Part shown: positions 50,674 to 58,604 of the stretch, one piece after another | How the letters are laid out: each line of letters opens with the position of its first letter | How positions within the stretch are numbered: position 1 is the first letter of the stretch | Source of the DNA: Haloterrigena salifodinae | GTDB lineage: Archaea; Halobacteriota; Halobacteria; Halobacteriales; Natrialbaceae | Direction: 5' to 3' | DNA: 64,000 bases | NCBI RefSeq assembly: GCF_003977755.1 | Contig: NZ_RQWN01000005.1 | Coordinates: 62,001-126,000, forward strand | Made by a program: the position numbers and the translations under genes | Notes under the pieces: generated by a model | What the model was told of the DNA's origin: nothing | The model's input: the letters and a program-made list of their open reading frames with translations, nothing else | The model's database searches: none

Positions 50674-52347
50674 ATGAGCACGGACGATGAATCTTTCCAC
50701 CCGCTCGGTCAGGAGTGGGAGGGCGAGCTCGAGAATATGCTCGACGATACCGAGTACGATACGGATCTCGGTATGCAGATGGCCCAGGACGCAATGCGGG
50801 TCACGAAGGGCGAGCTCTCCGAAGCCGAATTCCACGAGATGTATCACGACGACGTGATGGAGGAATTCGGCGAGGACCAGCGTCCTACCCAGGAAGCCTT
50901 CGAAGCGGCTCAGGAGGAAGCCAAGGGGACCGTCTCCCGCATGCTCTCCGCGTTCGACGGCGACGGCGAGGAGAGTCGCCGGGACGTCATGAAGAAGATG
51001 GGCGTCGGTGCGGCCGCCGTCGGAATGGGTGCGTTCGGGGGCACCATCGACGGGAAACCCTCGCTCTCCGGGGAGGGGGAGGGCCACGGTGGCGGCCACT
51101 CCCAGGCGGAGCAGAACGAGGACCTGCAGTGGGGGATGACCATCGACCTCGAGCGCTGCGACGGCTGTCTCTCCTGTATGGAGGCCTGCGCCAGCGAGAA
51201 CGACCTGGACCAGGGCGTCAACTGGATGTACGTCATGGCCTTCGAGGACGAGCTCACGTCCGGCGGCTCTCCGGCACCCGACAACATCGTCGGCGGAACG
51301 AGCGACCACAATATGCTCGTCCGGCCGTGCCAGCACTGTACGGACGCCCCCTGTGAGAAGGTGTGTCCGACCACGGCCCGTCACACCCGCGACAAGGACG
51401 GGCTGGTGCTGACCGACTACGACGTCTGTATCGGTTGCCGATACTGTCAGGTCGCCTGTCCGTACGGCGTCAACTACTTCCAGTGGGACGAACCCGACGT
51501 GCCCCACGAAGAAATCACCGGAGACGGCGTGGAAGTCGACGATCCCAAAGAGATCACCCACGCCGAGTACGAGAACGGCACCGAACGGTGGGTCGACAGC
51601 CGCTCGCCCCGAGGCACGATGAGCAAGTGTACGATGTGCCCGTCGATGCAGGACGGCCGACAGGGCGAAGAACGGGTCGGGACGACCGCCTGTGAACGCG
51701 CCTGTCCGCCGAACGCGATTCAGTTCGGGAACGTCAAAGACGAACACAGCGACGCCTACCAGCACGGCGAACACCCGAGCAAGAGCCGCGCGATCATCGA
51801 GATCAGCGGCGGCGTGCCGGATCCCGGGACGATCGACGAGCAGCTCAGCGACGGTGCCGACTTAGAGACCGTACTCAACAACGAGGAACTCGATCTCGAC
51901 GCCGAAGTGGTCAGCATCATGAAGGCGATCGGTATCGCCAGCGAGGGGCTCGGATCCGGCGACGAGGAGAACAACAGTATCCTCGAGGGCGAGGAGACGA
52001 TCCTCGAGTCGCTCAACGCGCTCGAACAGTACGTCGACCTCGAGAGCGAGGCGGCGCTGACGGAACTCCGACTAGGCGACGGCGAAGAGGACGACGCCAA
52101 CGCTCGACTCCGGGAGTTCGCCGGCAACCCCAGCTCGAAGTTCAAGCTGCTCGAGGACATCGGGACGCACCCGAACATCACGTACATCGGTCAGGAACCC
52201 GGTCCGGAAGCCGAGCAGGTCGAAGGGCCGTCGGAGTACAGCGATATCTCCTACGAGCGTTCGGACGGCTCCGAAGTCGATCTGGTCGACAAGCGCCAGG
52301 AGATCCTTGACGAGGGGACCGTCGGTGACGTTGGGTGGTCGCTGTGA
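50674..52347 (+). CDS. Four-cluster ferredoxin-type electron-transfer subunit (PsrB/DmsB/HybA-like)
   Basis: The 557-residue protein has sixteen cysteines for four [4Fe-4S] clusters: 162/165/168/172, 219/222/227/231, 252/255/258/262 and 319/322/340/344. A twin-arginine-like motif (SRRDVMKKMGVGAAAVGMGAFGG) begins at residue 101, after an unusual 100-residue acidic N-terminal domain. The C-terminal 200 residues are a further helical extension absent from DmsB. It should pass electrons between a catalytic partner and the NrfD-type quinone subunit encoded next. Its stop overlaps that gene by 4 bases. Confidence 0.9.
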   Translation: MSTDDESFHPLGQEWEGELENMLDDTEYDTDLGMQMAQDAMRVTKGELSEAEFHEMYHDDVMEEFGEDQRPTQEAFEAAQEEAKGTVSRMLSAFDGDGEESRRDVMKKMGVGAAAVGMGAFGGTIDGKPSLSGEGEGHGGGHSQAEQNEDLQWGMTIDLERCDGCLSCMEACASENDLDQGVNWMYVMAFEDELTSGGSPAPDNIVGGTSDHNMLVRPCQHCTDAPCEKVCPTTARHTRDKDGLVLTDYDVCIGCRYCQVACPYGVNYFQWDEPDVPHEEITGDGVEVDDPKEITHAEYENGTERWVDSRSPRGTMSKCTMCPSMQDGRQGEERVGTTACERACPPNAIQFGNVKDEHSDAYQHGEHPSKSRAIIEISGGVPDPGTIDEQLSDGADLETVLNNEELDLDAEVVSIMKAIGIASEGLGSGDEENNSILEGEETILESLNALEQYVDLESEAALTELRLGDGEEDDANARLREFAGNPSSKFKLLEDIGTHPNITYIGQEPGPEAEQVEGPSEYSDISYERSDGSEVDLVDKRQEILDEGTVGDVGWSL

Positions 52348-53705
52348 GCACGAAACTGCCCACGGAGGAGGACATCCTCCGGCCGATCAACACCCTCACG
52401 AAGAAGTACTTCATCCTGTACGGGATCGCCTCGCTGGCGCTGCTGGCGTTCCTCGTGGGCTGGGCGTACCAGCTCCAGAAGGGACTGATCGTCACTGGTC
52501 TCGGCGACTGGGGGTCCGGCGGCGGTTCGACCTGGGGCCTGTACATCGGGGCGTTCATCTGGTGGGTCGGTGTGGCACACGGCGGGATCATCCTCTCGGC
52601 CGCCGTTCGCCTGCTCGGCATGGATCGATACATGCCGATCGCCCGACTCGCGGAGATGACCACGATCGGCGGCCTCTCGGCAGCCGGATTCTACATTCTG
52701 GTCCACATGGGTCGTCCGGACCGGATGGTCACGAGCGTGCTGGGTCACTACCACATCACGGTTAACAACTCGCCGCTGGTGTGGGACGTGACCGTCATCA
52801 CGGCGTACTTCGTGCTGTCGGCGACGTACCTCGGTCTGACGCTTCGCTACGACGTGAGCCGACTGCGCGACGACCTTCCGGACCGCTTCGAGCCGATCTA
52901 CAAGCTGATGACGATCGGCTACACCGAGGAGGAAGACGAGGTCATCGACCGGATGGTCTGGTGGCTCGCAGCGGCGGTCATCATCATGGCTCCGCTCCTG
53001 CTCCACGGCGGCGTCATTCCGTGGCTGTTCGCGCTGCTCCCGGCGATGCCCGCCTGGTCCGGCGGCATTCAGGGGCCGATGTTCCTCGCTATCGCGCTGA
53101 TGTCGGCGATTAGCGGCGTGACCATCATCTCCTACTCGTTCCGCCGCGCCTACGACTGGGAGCACATTATCACCGACGACATCTTCCGCGGCCTGCTGCT
53201 GTGGCTGGGCTTCTTCACCCTGCTGTTCCTGTGGTTCCAGCTCCAGTCCGTCCTCAACGGCGTATTCATGGGGCCGCTCGCGAGCCAACACGCGGCCGAG
53301 GCGAAGATGGCGCATCCGGCCTATCAGGTCGCGATGACGATGATCTTCGGCACGCTCGTGTACATCTTCCTGCAGGGAATTCGGCCGTCGCTGTTCAGCA
53401 AGAAACGGGCACTCCTCGCCAGCGGGATCATCCTGACGGGAACGCTGACCGAGAAGGTCCTGTTCGTCGTCGAAGGGTTCATGGACCCCGTGTTCAACAT
53501 CTACGCGGCGACGCCCGGGTCCTACTTCCCGAGTCTGATCGAGTGGATGTCGCTCGCCGGAACGGCTGGTCTAGTCGCACTGCTGTTCCTCAACCTCTCG
53601 AAGCTCGTTCCCGTGGTCGAACTCCACGCCGTCGAACACATGCGTGGCGAGCACGGTCACGACGAGGACGATGAACACGCTACGGAACCGGAGGTGAAGG
53701 CCTAA
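52344..53705 (+). CDS. NrfD/PsrC-type membrane quinone-binding subunit
   Basis: From GTG 52344 (which overlaps the previous stop, GTGA) the product is 453 residues with about nine or ten membrane segments. The segment VGVAHGGIILSAAVRLLGMDRYMPIARLAEM and the block GGLSAAGFYILVHMGRPDRM belong to the NrfD/PsrC family. That family exchanges electrons with the quinone pool and has no heme. An earlier in-frame GTG at 52335 is possible. The tail is His/Asp/Glu-rich (EHGHDEDDEH). Confidence 0.92.
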   Translation: MSTKLPTEEDILRPINTLTKKYFILYGIASLALLAFLVGWAYQLQKGLIVTGLGDWGSGGGSTWGLYIGAFIWWVGVAHGGIILSAAVRLLGMDRYMPIARLAEMTTIGGLSAAGFYILVHMGRPDRMVTSVLGHYHITVNNSPLVWDVTVITAYFVLSATYLGLTLRYDVSRLRDDLPDRFEPIYKLMTIGYTEEEDEVIDRMVWWLAAAVIIMAPLLLHGGVIPWLFALLPAMPAWSGGIQGPMFLAIALMSAISGVTIISYSFRRAYDWEHIITDDIFRGLLLWLGFFTLLFLWFQLQSVLNGVFMGPLASQHAAEAKMAHPAYQVAMTMIFGTLVYIFLQGIRPSLFSKKRALLASGIILTGTLTEKVLFVVEGFMDPVFNIYAATPGSYFPSLIEWMSLAGTAGLVALLFLNLSKLVPVVELHAVEHMRGEHGHDEDDEHATEPEVKA

Positions 53706-54007
53706 TGTCACTGTTGAGTCTCTCACAGCAACTCCTCTACCACGGCTACAACGGTACCGAAGGGTGGACCGGGTTCGTCAACGAGGGGACCTGGGTCATC
53801 TTCGCGATCGTCCTGGTCCCGGTCTACATCATGCTGGTCGCGTGGTTTACCGGCGAACCGCGCGATACGAAAACCGGACTGCTCGGTATGGGCTACCTCG
53901 TCGGGCTGACGACGTCGATGTGGGTCGGCATGTTCGTGCTGACCGTGATCATCGGGCTGGTCTTCTACGGCGGCGCGCCGGAACCGGTCGCCGCTCCCGG
54001 CCCGTAA
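53705..54007 (+). CDS. Small membrane subunit of the NrfD module (copy 1)
   Basis: The 100-residue protein overlaps the previous stop by one base (TAATG). It contains three membrane segments (WVIFAIVLVPVYIMLVAWFTG, LLGMGYLVGLTTSMWVG and MFVLTVIIGLVFYGG). Its ends and spacing match the paralogue at 54150 almost residue by residue (HGYNGTEGWTGFVNEGTW against HGYEGTQGWTGFANEGTW). It is probably a stabilising subunit of the membrane complex. No known family name can be given. Confidence 0.82.
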   Translation: MSLLSLSQQLLYHGYNGTEGWTGFVNEGTWVIFAIVLVPVYIMLVAWFTGEPRDTKTGLLGMGYLVGLTTSMWVGMFVLTVIIGLVFYGGAPEPVAAPGP

Positions 54008-54039
54008 CGACCGCTCGACGCTCCGATTTCGCGATTCGC

Positions 54040-54045
54040 TTTTTT
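54040..54045 (+). terminator. T-run after the first small membrane subunit gene
   Basis: TTTTTT follows a GC-rich stretch 33 bases after the stop codon. Archaeal transcription can end on such runs, but no strong hairpin precedes it and readthrough into the paralogue is possible. Confidence 0.35.
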
Positions 54046-54149
54046 AGTCGCTCGTCATCGACGTCTGCGAGCGACGAATTCGAAGTGCGCTATGATAACC
54101 ATGCACAGGCAGGGGAAACCACGACCCCGTCGAACGGAAAACCTCCCCT

Positions 54150-54434
54150 ATGACGCTCGTCGACGCGCTAGCGACGGTCCTCTATCACGGATACGAGGGG
54201 ACGCAGGGCTGGACCGGCTTCGCTAACGAGGGGACCTGGATCATCTTCGCGGTTATTCTGGTTCCGGTCTACGTGATGCTCGTCGCGTGGTTCGTCGGCA
54301 CCCCGCGGGATACGAGGACGGGACTGCTCGGCGTCTCCTACCTCGTCGGAATCACCACGTCGATGTGGGTTTCAATGCTCGTTCTCACGGTGATACTCGG
54401 GCTCGTCTTCTTCGGCGAACTACCGGGGCAGTAA
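54150..54434 (+). CDS. Small membrane subunit of the NrfD module (copy 2, paralogue)
   Basis: The 94-residue product is a diverged duplicate of the gene at 53705. It has the same three membrane segments and the same motif VAWFVGTPRDTRTGLLG. It differs mostly at the ends. A gap of 142 bases with a T-run separates the copies, so it may have separate expression. Its role is presumably the same as that of copy 1. Confidence 0.8.
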   Translation: MTLVDALATVLYHGYEGTQGWTGFANEGTWIIFAVILVPVYVMLVAWFVGTPRDTRTGLLGVSYLVGITTSMWVSMLVLTVILGLVFFGELPGQ

Positions 54435-54567
54435 CGACCGGCGATATCGATCCGTACGGTGTCCCAATCCCCTCGACTGACGCCGGAATCGACGCCAGCG
54501 GCGGGGCTCGAGTTTCGAACCATCACACGTATCCCGTTCCGATGCCTTACGTGCAGTAACATCCGCT

Positions 54568-55659
54568 ATGAGCATCACAGAGCACGAACTCAAGATCAAA
54601 CTCGAGGACATCGAGGATCCGGATCTCGGCGACGATATCGTCTCGCTCGGCCTGGTCAACGACGTCCGTATCGAGGACGAAACGGCGCGGATCGACCTCG
54701 CGCTGAACGCGCCCTACGCGCCCGCCGAGATGGAGCTGGGCAACCGGATCCGCGAGGTCTGTGACGAGGCCGGCCTCGAGGCCGATCTGCGAGCCCACGT
54801 CGGCGAGGAACATGGCTTCGACGACGAGGTCCTCCCGCGGGTCCGCAACGTCATCGCCGTCGCCTCCGGGAAGGGCGGGGTCGGCAAGACGACGGTCGCC
54901 GCCAACATCGCGGCCGGCCTCGAGAAGCGCGGCGCGATGGTCGGTCTGCTCGACGCCGACATCCACGGGCCGAACATCCCGCGGATCCTCCCGCCCGAGA
55001 GCGAACCAGGCGTCACGCCCAACGAGGACATCGTCCCGCCCCGCTCGGACGGCGTCCGCGTTATCAGCATGGGCATGCTGACCGAAGACGAGGACGACCC
55101 CGCGATCCTCCGCGGCCCGATGGTCAACAAGTTCATGCTGAAGTTCCTCGAGGGCGTCGAGTGGGGTCGCCTTGACTACCTCGTCGTCGACCTGCCGCCG
55201 GGGACGGGCGACGCGACGCTGAACCTGCTCCAGTCGATGCCCGTCACCGGTGCGGTCGTCGTCACGACGCCCCAGGAGATGTCTCTGGACGACACCCGAA
55301 AGGGGATTCAGATGTTCCAGAAGCACGACACGCCCGTGCTGGGCGTCGTCGAGAACATGAGCTCGTTCATCTGTCCGTCCTGTGGCGACCAGCACGGCCT
55401 GTTCGGCACCGAGGGGGCACAGACGATCGTCGACAAGTACGACACGCCGCTGCTCGGTCAGATCCCGATCCACCCCGACTTCGGCGCCGAGGGCAGCGAG
55501 GGCGCGCTCGTCAAGGACGAGACGAGCGAGGTACAGGAGACCCTCGCGGACCTCGTCGCGGACGTCTCCGACCGCGTCGGGATGACCAATCGACAGCGGG
55601 TCGCCGACAACACTGAGGGCAGTCCGGACAACCAACTCCCGACCGAGACCGAAGACTAA
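54568..55659 (+). CDS. Mrp/ApbC-family Fe-S cluster carrier ATPase
   Basis: Residues 1-85 form a MIP18/DUF59 domain (DLGDDIVSLGLVNDVRI). The deviant Walker A GKGGVGKTT follows at 101-109. Further NTPase motifs are seen in LLDADIHGPNIP and VDLPPGTGDATL. A CPSC pair in FICPSCGDQHG can bind a [4Fe-4S] cluster between subunits. The 363-residue protein is a scaffold or carrier for Fe-S cluster assembly. Its place beside the four-cluster electron carrier may be meaningful. Confidence 0.93.
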   Translation: MSITEHELKIKLEDIEDPDLGDDIVSLGLVNDVRIEDETARIDLALNAPYAPAEMELGNRIREVCDEAGLEADLRAHVGEEHGFDDEVLPRVRNVIAVASGKGGVGKTTVAANIAAGLEKRGAMVGLLDADIHGPNIPRILPPESEPGVTPNEDIVPPRSDGVRVISMGMLTEDEDDPAILRGPMVNKFMLKFLEGVEWGRLDYLVVDLPPGTGDATLNLLQSMPVTGAVVVTTPQEMSLDDTRKGIQMFQKHDTPVLGVVENMSSFICPSCGDQHGLFGTEGAQTIVDKYDTPLLGQIPIHPDFGAEGSEGALVKDETSEVQETLADLVADVSDRVGMTNRQRVADNTEGSPDNQLPTETED

Positions 55660-55717
55660 CGACTCGAGGACCGTTCGATCGACGACGCCGTTCGAGATGC
55701 GATACGTCCGCGCTGCG

Positions 55718-55972
55718 TCACGGCGCGGGCTCTTCTTCGACCTCCCACTCGAGGGTCACCGTAATCTCCTCCCGGGGTCCCCCGAGCATCGGCGATCGTT
55801 CCTGGACTTCGATTCCGTAGTCGACTTCGGGCGTCGGCGAGAGCGTCAACATCTTGTTCCCCACCCGTACCTCGGCGGGGCCCTGGTCGCGCAGTTCGCG
55901 AGCGAGTTCCTGAACGAGGTCCGCGGCCTCCTCTCGCGTCACGGTTTGTTCGGTGGCGGTTTTCTCAGCCAT
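55718..55972 (-). CDS. Amphi-Trp domain protein
   Basis: The 84-residue product from ATG 55972 has an N-terminal helix (TVTREEAADLVQELARELRDQG) and a strand pair ending EITVTLEWEVEEE. This pattern is known as the amphi-Trp domain. A TATA-like TTTACATC lies about 25 bases upstream, so the longer in-frame start is rejected. These proteins are small, soluble and of unknown function. Confidence 0.82.
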   Translation of the reverse strand: MAEKTATEQTVTREEAADLVQELARELRDQGPAEVRVGNKMLTLSPTPEVDYGIEVQERSPMLGGPREEITVTLEWEVEEEPAP

Positions 55973-56075
55973 GGCTGAACGGCCACCGAGCGGATGTAAA
56001 TAGATTGGCTGGGAATCGGCAGGCAGGGCCGGCCTCAAGGGCGTTCCCCCGGCGAGCTATCACCGCTCGAGAGCG

Positions 56076-57266
56076 TCAGGAGTCCGTCGGCGGTTCGGGC
56101 GCCTCGACGTCGGGCGTCAGCGAGCGGACGTACTTCGTCACGTGGTCGTCGATGCGGCGCTTGTAGCCAGCCTGTCTGGCGAGGCGGTCGAGTTCGCGGG
56201 CGACGAGGCTCCCGTACTGGACGGCCTTCTTCTCCCTCGAGACGATCTCCTCGGGGAGGTAGTCGGCTGCGACGCGTCGAAGCGCGCGCTTCCGCTCGTC
56301 CTCGTCGGCCAGCAGCGAATCCGGGAGCCGTAGCGCCGCGTCGACGACGGTATCATGTAAGAGCGGCGCGACCGGCTCGAGCCCGGTCGCCTCGATCGCG
56401 CGGACGTCCCGGGGGAGCTGGTCGGGCAGGGAGGCGATCTGCTCGCGCACCGCGGCCCGCGTCGTCTCGGCGTCGACCCGGTGATCGAGGCGGACGACCT
56501 TCTCGTAGCCGCCGAACAGTTCGTCGGCACCCTGGCCGATCGCCAGCGCGTCGAAGCCGTCGGCCGCGACGCGCTCGCCGACCAGGTACAGCGGCAGCGC
56601 GATCTGGACGTCCATCGCGTTCGTGCGCCCGGTCGCCGCCGCGACGCGGGGGACGGCCCGCTCTAAATCGGCCGGCTCGAGGTCGACGACGGTCAGTTCC
56701 CGTCCCATCGCGTCGGCGGCGGTCCGGGCGGCCTCGACGTCGTGGCTGTCGGGGAAGCCGACGACGTACAGCGGCGCGTCGAGCAGTTCGGCGACCAGCG
56801 CCGAGTCGACGCCGCCGGAGAAGGCGACGGCGATCTCTCGATCGGCGGCGAGCGCGTCGGCCGCGGCGGTCTCGATCGCGTCGGAGAGGGCCTCGAGTGC
56901 CGCCTCGGGATCGCTCTCGGGCGTCGGGTCGGGAAGCGTCCAGCGGCGCTCGGGCGCGGCGCCAGGGCCAGCGAGATCGAGCGTCGTTCCCGCCGGCAGG
57001 AGTTCCGGCGCCTCGAGCGCGCCGGGTTCGAAGGCCCACTCGTGGGTCTCGCGGACTTCGCCGGCGTCGTTCGTGCTCGGCGTGGCGCGTCCGCCGGTCT
57101 CGAGTCCGGCCTCACCGTCGGTCTCGATGTAGACCGGCACGCGGCCGAGGACATCCCGGACGAGCGTTCCTTCGAACTCCCCGGCGAAGCCGCTCGTCCC
57201 GGGGAGGGAAACGCCGCTCTCGAGGGCTGCGCGGACGGTGTCGGAATCGGCGCCGCACAGCGTCAT
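56076..57266 (-). CDS. Asparagine-synthase-family protein with degenerate glutaminase half
   Basis: The C-terminal part is an ATP-pyrophosphatase domain with SGGVDS at 150-155, GQGADELFGGYEK and the basic block RKRALRRVAADYLPEEIVSREKKAVQYGS. The N-terminal 110 residues replace the usual class II glutaminase: the protein begins MTLCGADSDT, and Cys2 is missing. It may use free ammonia or an unrelated partner. Its start overlaps the PHP gene by 4 bases, showing coupled expression. Confidence 0.85.
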   Translation of the reverse strand: MTLCGADSDTVRAALESGVSLPGTSGFAGEFEGTLVRDVLGRVPVYIETDGEAGLETGGRATPSTNDAGEVRETHEWAFEPGALEAPELLPAGTTLDLAGPGAAPERRWTLPDPTPESDPEAALEALSDAIETAAADALAADREIAVAFSGGVDSALVAELLDAPLYVVGFPDSHDVEAARTAADAMGRELTVVDLEPADLERAVPRVAAATGRTNAMDVQIALPLYLVGERVAADGFDALAIGQGADELFGGYEKVVRLDHRVDAETTRAAVREQIASLPDQLPRDVRAIEATGLEPVAPLLHDTVVDAALRLPDSLLADEDERKRALRRVAADYLPEEIVSREKKAVQYGSLVARELDRLARQAGYKRRIDDHVTKYVRSLTPDVEAPEPPTDS

Positions 57267-57949
57267 CGGAACAGCCCGAGCATGGTGTTTCTGACGCGGC
57301 GGGTGACGCCGCCGGCGGCCTGCCGGAAGCTGATGTGCCAGGGCGTCCGTTTGCCTTCGACGGTGGTCCGTCCCTCGCGGATCGCCTCGAGGACGGCGTC
57401 GACGGAGCGTTCGTCAGCGTCGACGCGGGTGACCGCCTGACCGACCATCTCGCTGATGTGGGCGTCGCTGCCGGCGGTCATCGGCAGGTCGTGGTCGCGG
57501 GCGAACCGTTCGGCCTGGCGGTTCGCGCGGCCGGTCAGGAGCCGGGAGTTGTAGACCTCGATGGCGTCTCCCCGGGCGAGTTCCTCGCGAGAGATGCGGG
57601 CCATCACGCCGTGGCGCGACTCCTGGAAGGGGTGTGGGATGACGGCCAGTCCGTCCTGTTCCCAGATCGCTTCGAGCGTCGATTCGTAGGAGAGCCCCGG
57701 CGGGACGGCCTCCTCGAGGCCGAAGCCCAGAATGTGACCGGCCTTGCTCGAGATCTCCATGCCGGGGATCCCGAGCAGCCCGTAGTCGGCGGCGCGTTCG
57801 GCGGCCTCGAGGCTCGCGTCGATCTCGTCGTGGTCGGTGACGGCAATCGCGTCCAACCCGACGGCGTCGGCCTGTTCGAGGATGAGTTCGACCGGGTCGC
57901 GGCCGTCGTAGGACAGCGACGAATGAGTGTGGAGTTCAACCGACAGCAC
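57263..57949 (-). CDS. PHP-domain metal-dependent phosphoesterase
   Basis: The 228-residue protein carries the PHP motifs VELHTHSSLSYDG at 4-16, AVTDHDEIDA near 37-46, PGMEISSKAG, VIPHPFQESRHG and TAGSDAHISEM. These bind two or three metals. Relatives cleave phosphate esters, including nucleoside phosphates. It is the first gene of a two-gene unit with the asparagine-synthase-like gene, suggesting a joint pathway of unknown product. Confidence 0.9.
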   Translation of the reverse strand: MLSVELHTHSSLSYDGRDPVELILEQADAVGLDAIAVTDHDEIDASLEAAERAADYGLLGIPGMEISSKAGHILGFGLEEAVPPGLSYESTLEAIWEQDGLAVIPHPFQESRHGVMARISREELARGDAIEVYNSRLLTGRANRQAERFARDHDLPMTAGSDAHISEMVGQAVTRVDADERSVDAVLEAIREGRTTVEGKRTPWHISFRQAAGGVTRRVRNTMLGLFR

Positions 57950-58084
57950 GTGTCTGTCTCGGCGTTAGGGTGGATCGATCAAAAACACCTCGGTCCGCCC
58001 GGACGAGTCGCGTCGTCCGTGACTATCGATTGTGAGCGTAACCGGGTTTCGTGAGGTTCCGTCTCACTCGAGACGCCACGACGA

Positions 58085-58219
58085 CGTGCGGTGGCGCGCG
58101 CTGTCCTGCGCCGAACGGTGAGTGAGGCGCAGGTCGAAGCTGCGCGAGGGATGAGCGAACGGAGTGAGCGAGTCGGTTGGGGTAGAGGAGGAACTCCTCG
58201 CTGCCACGGTAGCAGAACG
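58085..58219 (-). repeat. Dispersed intergenic repeat, copy D
   Basis: The plus strand reads GTGCGGTGGCGCGCGCTG, then GCGAGGGATGAGCGAACGGAGTGAGCG and AGTCGGTTGGGG, and ends CTGCCACGGTAGCAGAAC. The order is the reverse of copy A. A palindrome-like GAGGAACTCCTC lies at the centre of the last part. Confidence 0.72.
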
Positions 58220-58320
58220 CTCGTTTTCGTGTTCGGTCGTTCCGATCTATGTTCAATTCACACGTACTGATGGGACTGACTGTTCTACTCGAGACGACCG
58301 AGATGAAACGGGTGGACTTC

Positions 58321-58445
58321 TTCTGCTGGCAACTGGGACTCGCCGCTCCCTCCCCAGCCGATCCACTTACTCGCTTTCCCTCGCACGATTTCAGCGACTG
58401 GCCTCGCTATCACTCGGCCAGTTGCCAGCGCACGCCATGCACGAA
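58321..58445 (+). repeat. Dispersed intergenic repeat, copy E
   Basis: TTCTGCTGGCAACTGGGACT, then CCCTCCCCAGCCGATCC, CCCTCGCACGATTTCAGCGACTGG, and the end TTGCCAGCGCACGCCATGCACG. It has the same orientation as copy A and is inverted relative to the nearby copy D. Confidence 0.7.
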
Positions 58446-58604
58446 TAGGACGTCTGCTTGAGTGAGATGAGACGCAACGAAACGGCTCCGAGCTCGGATG
58501 CTGACTCGGCCGTGATCGAGCGACGTGAATCGAAACGGAAGAGAAGGCCCTCTGGAGCGACGGAACGCCGTCTACGGGACGCTACGAGCGGATCGACGCA
58601 GTCG

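Larger units (their letters stand above)
57950..58604. other. 655-base gene-free interval with two repeat copies
   Basis: Apart from the repeat copies D and E, the interval holds the PHP promoter on its left side. A stretch of about 150 bases on the right has no recognisable content. All frames in it are short and carry no start signal. The two copies are in opposite orientation, about 100 bases apart. Confidence 0.65.
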
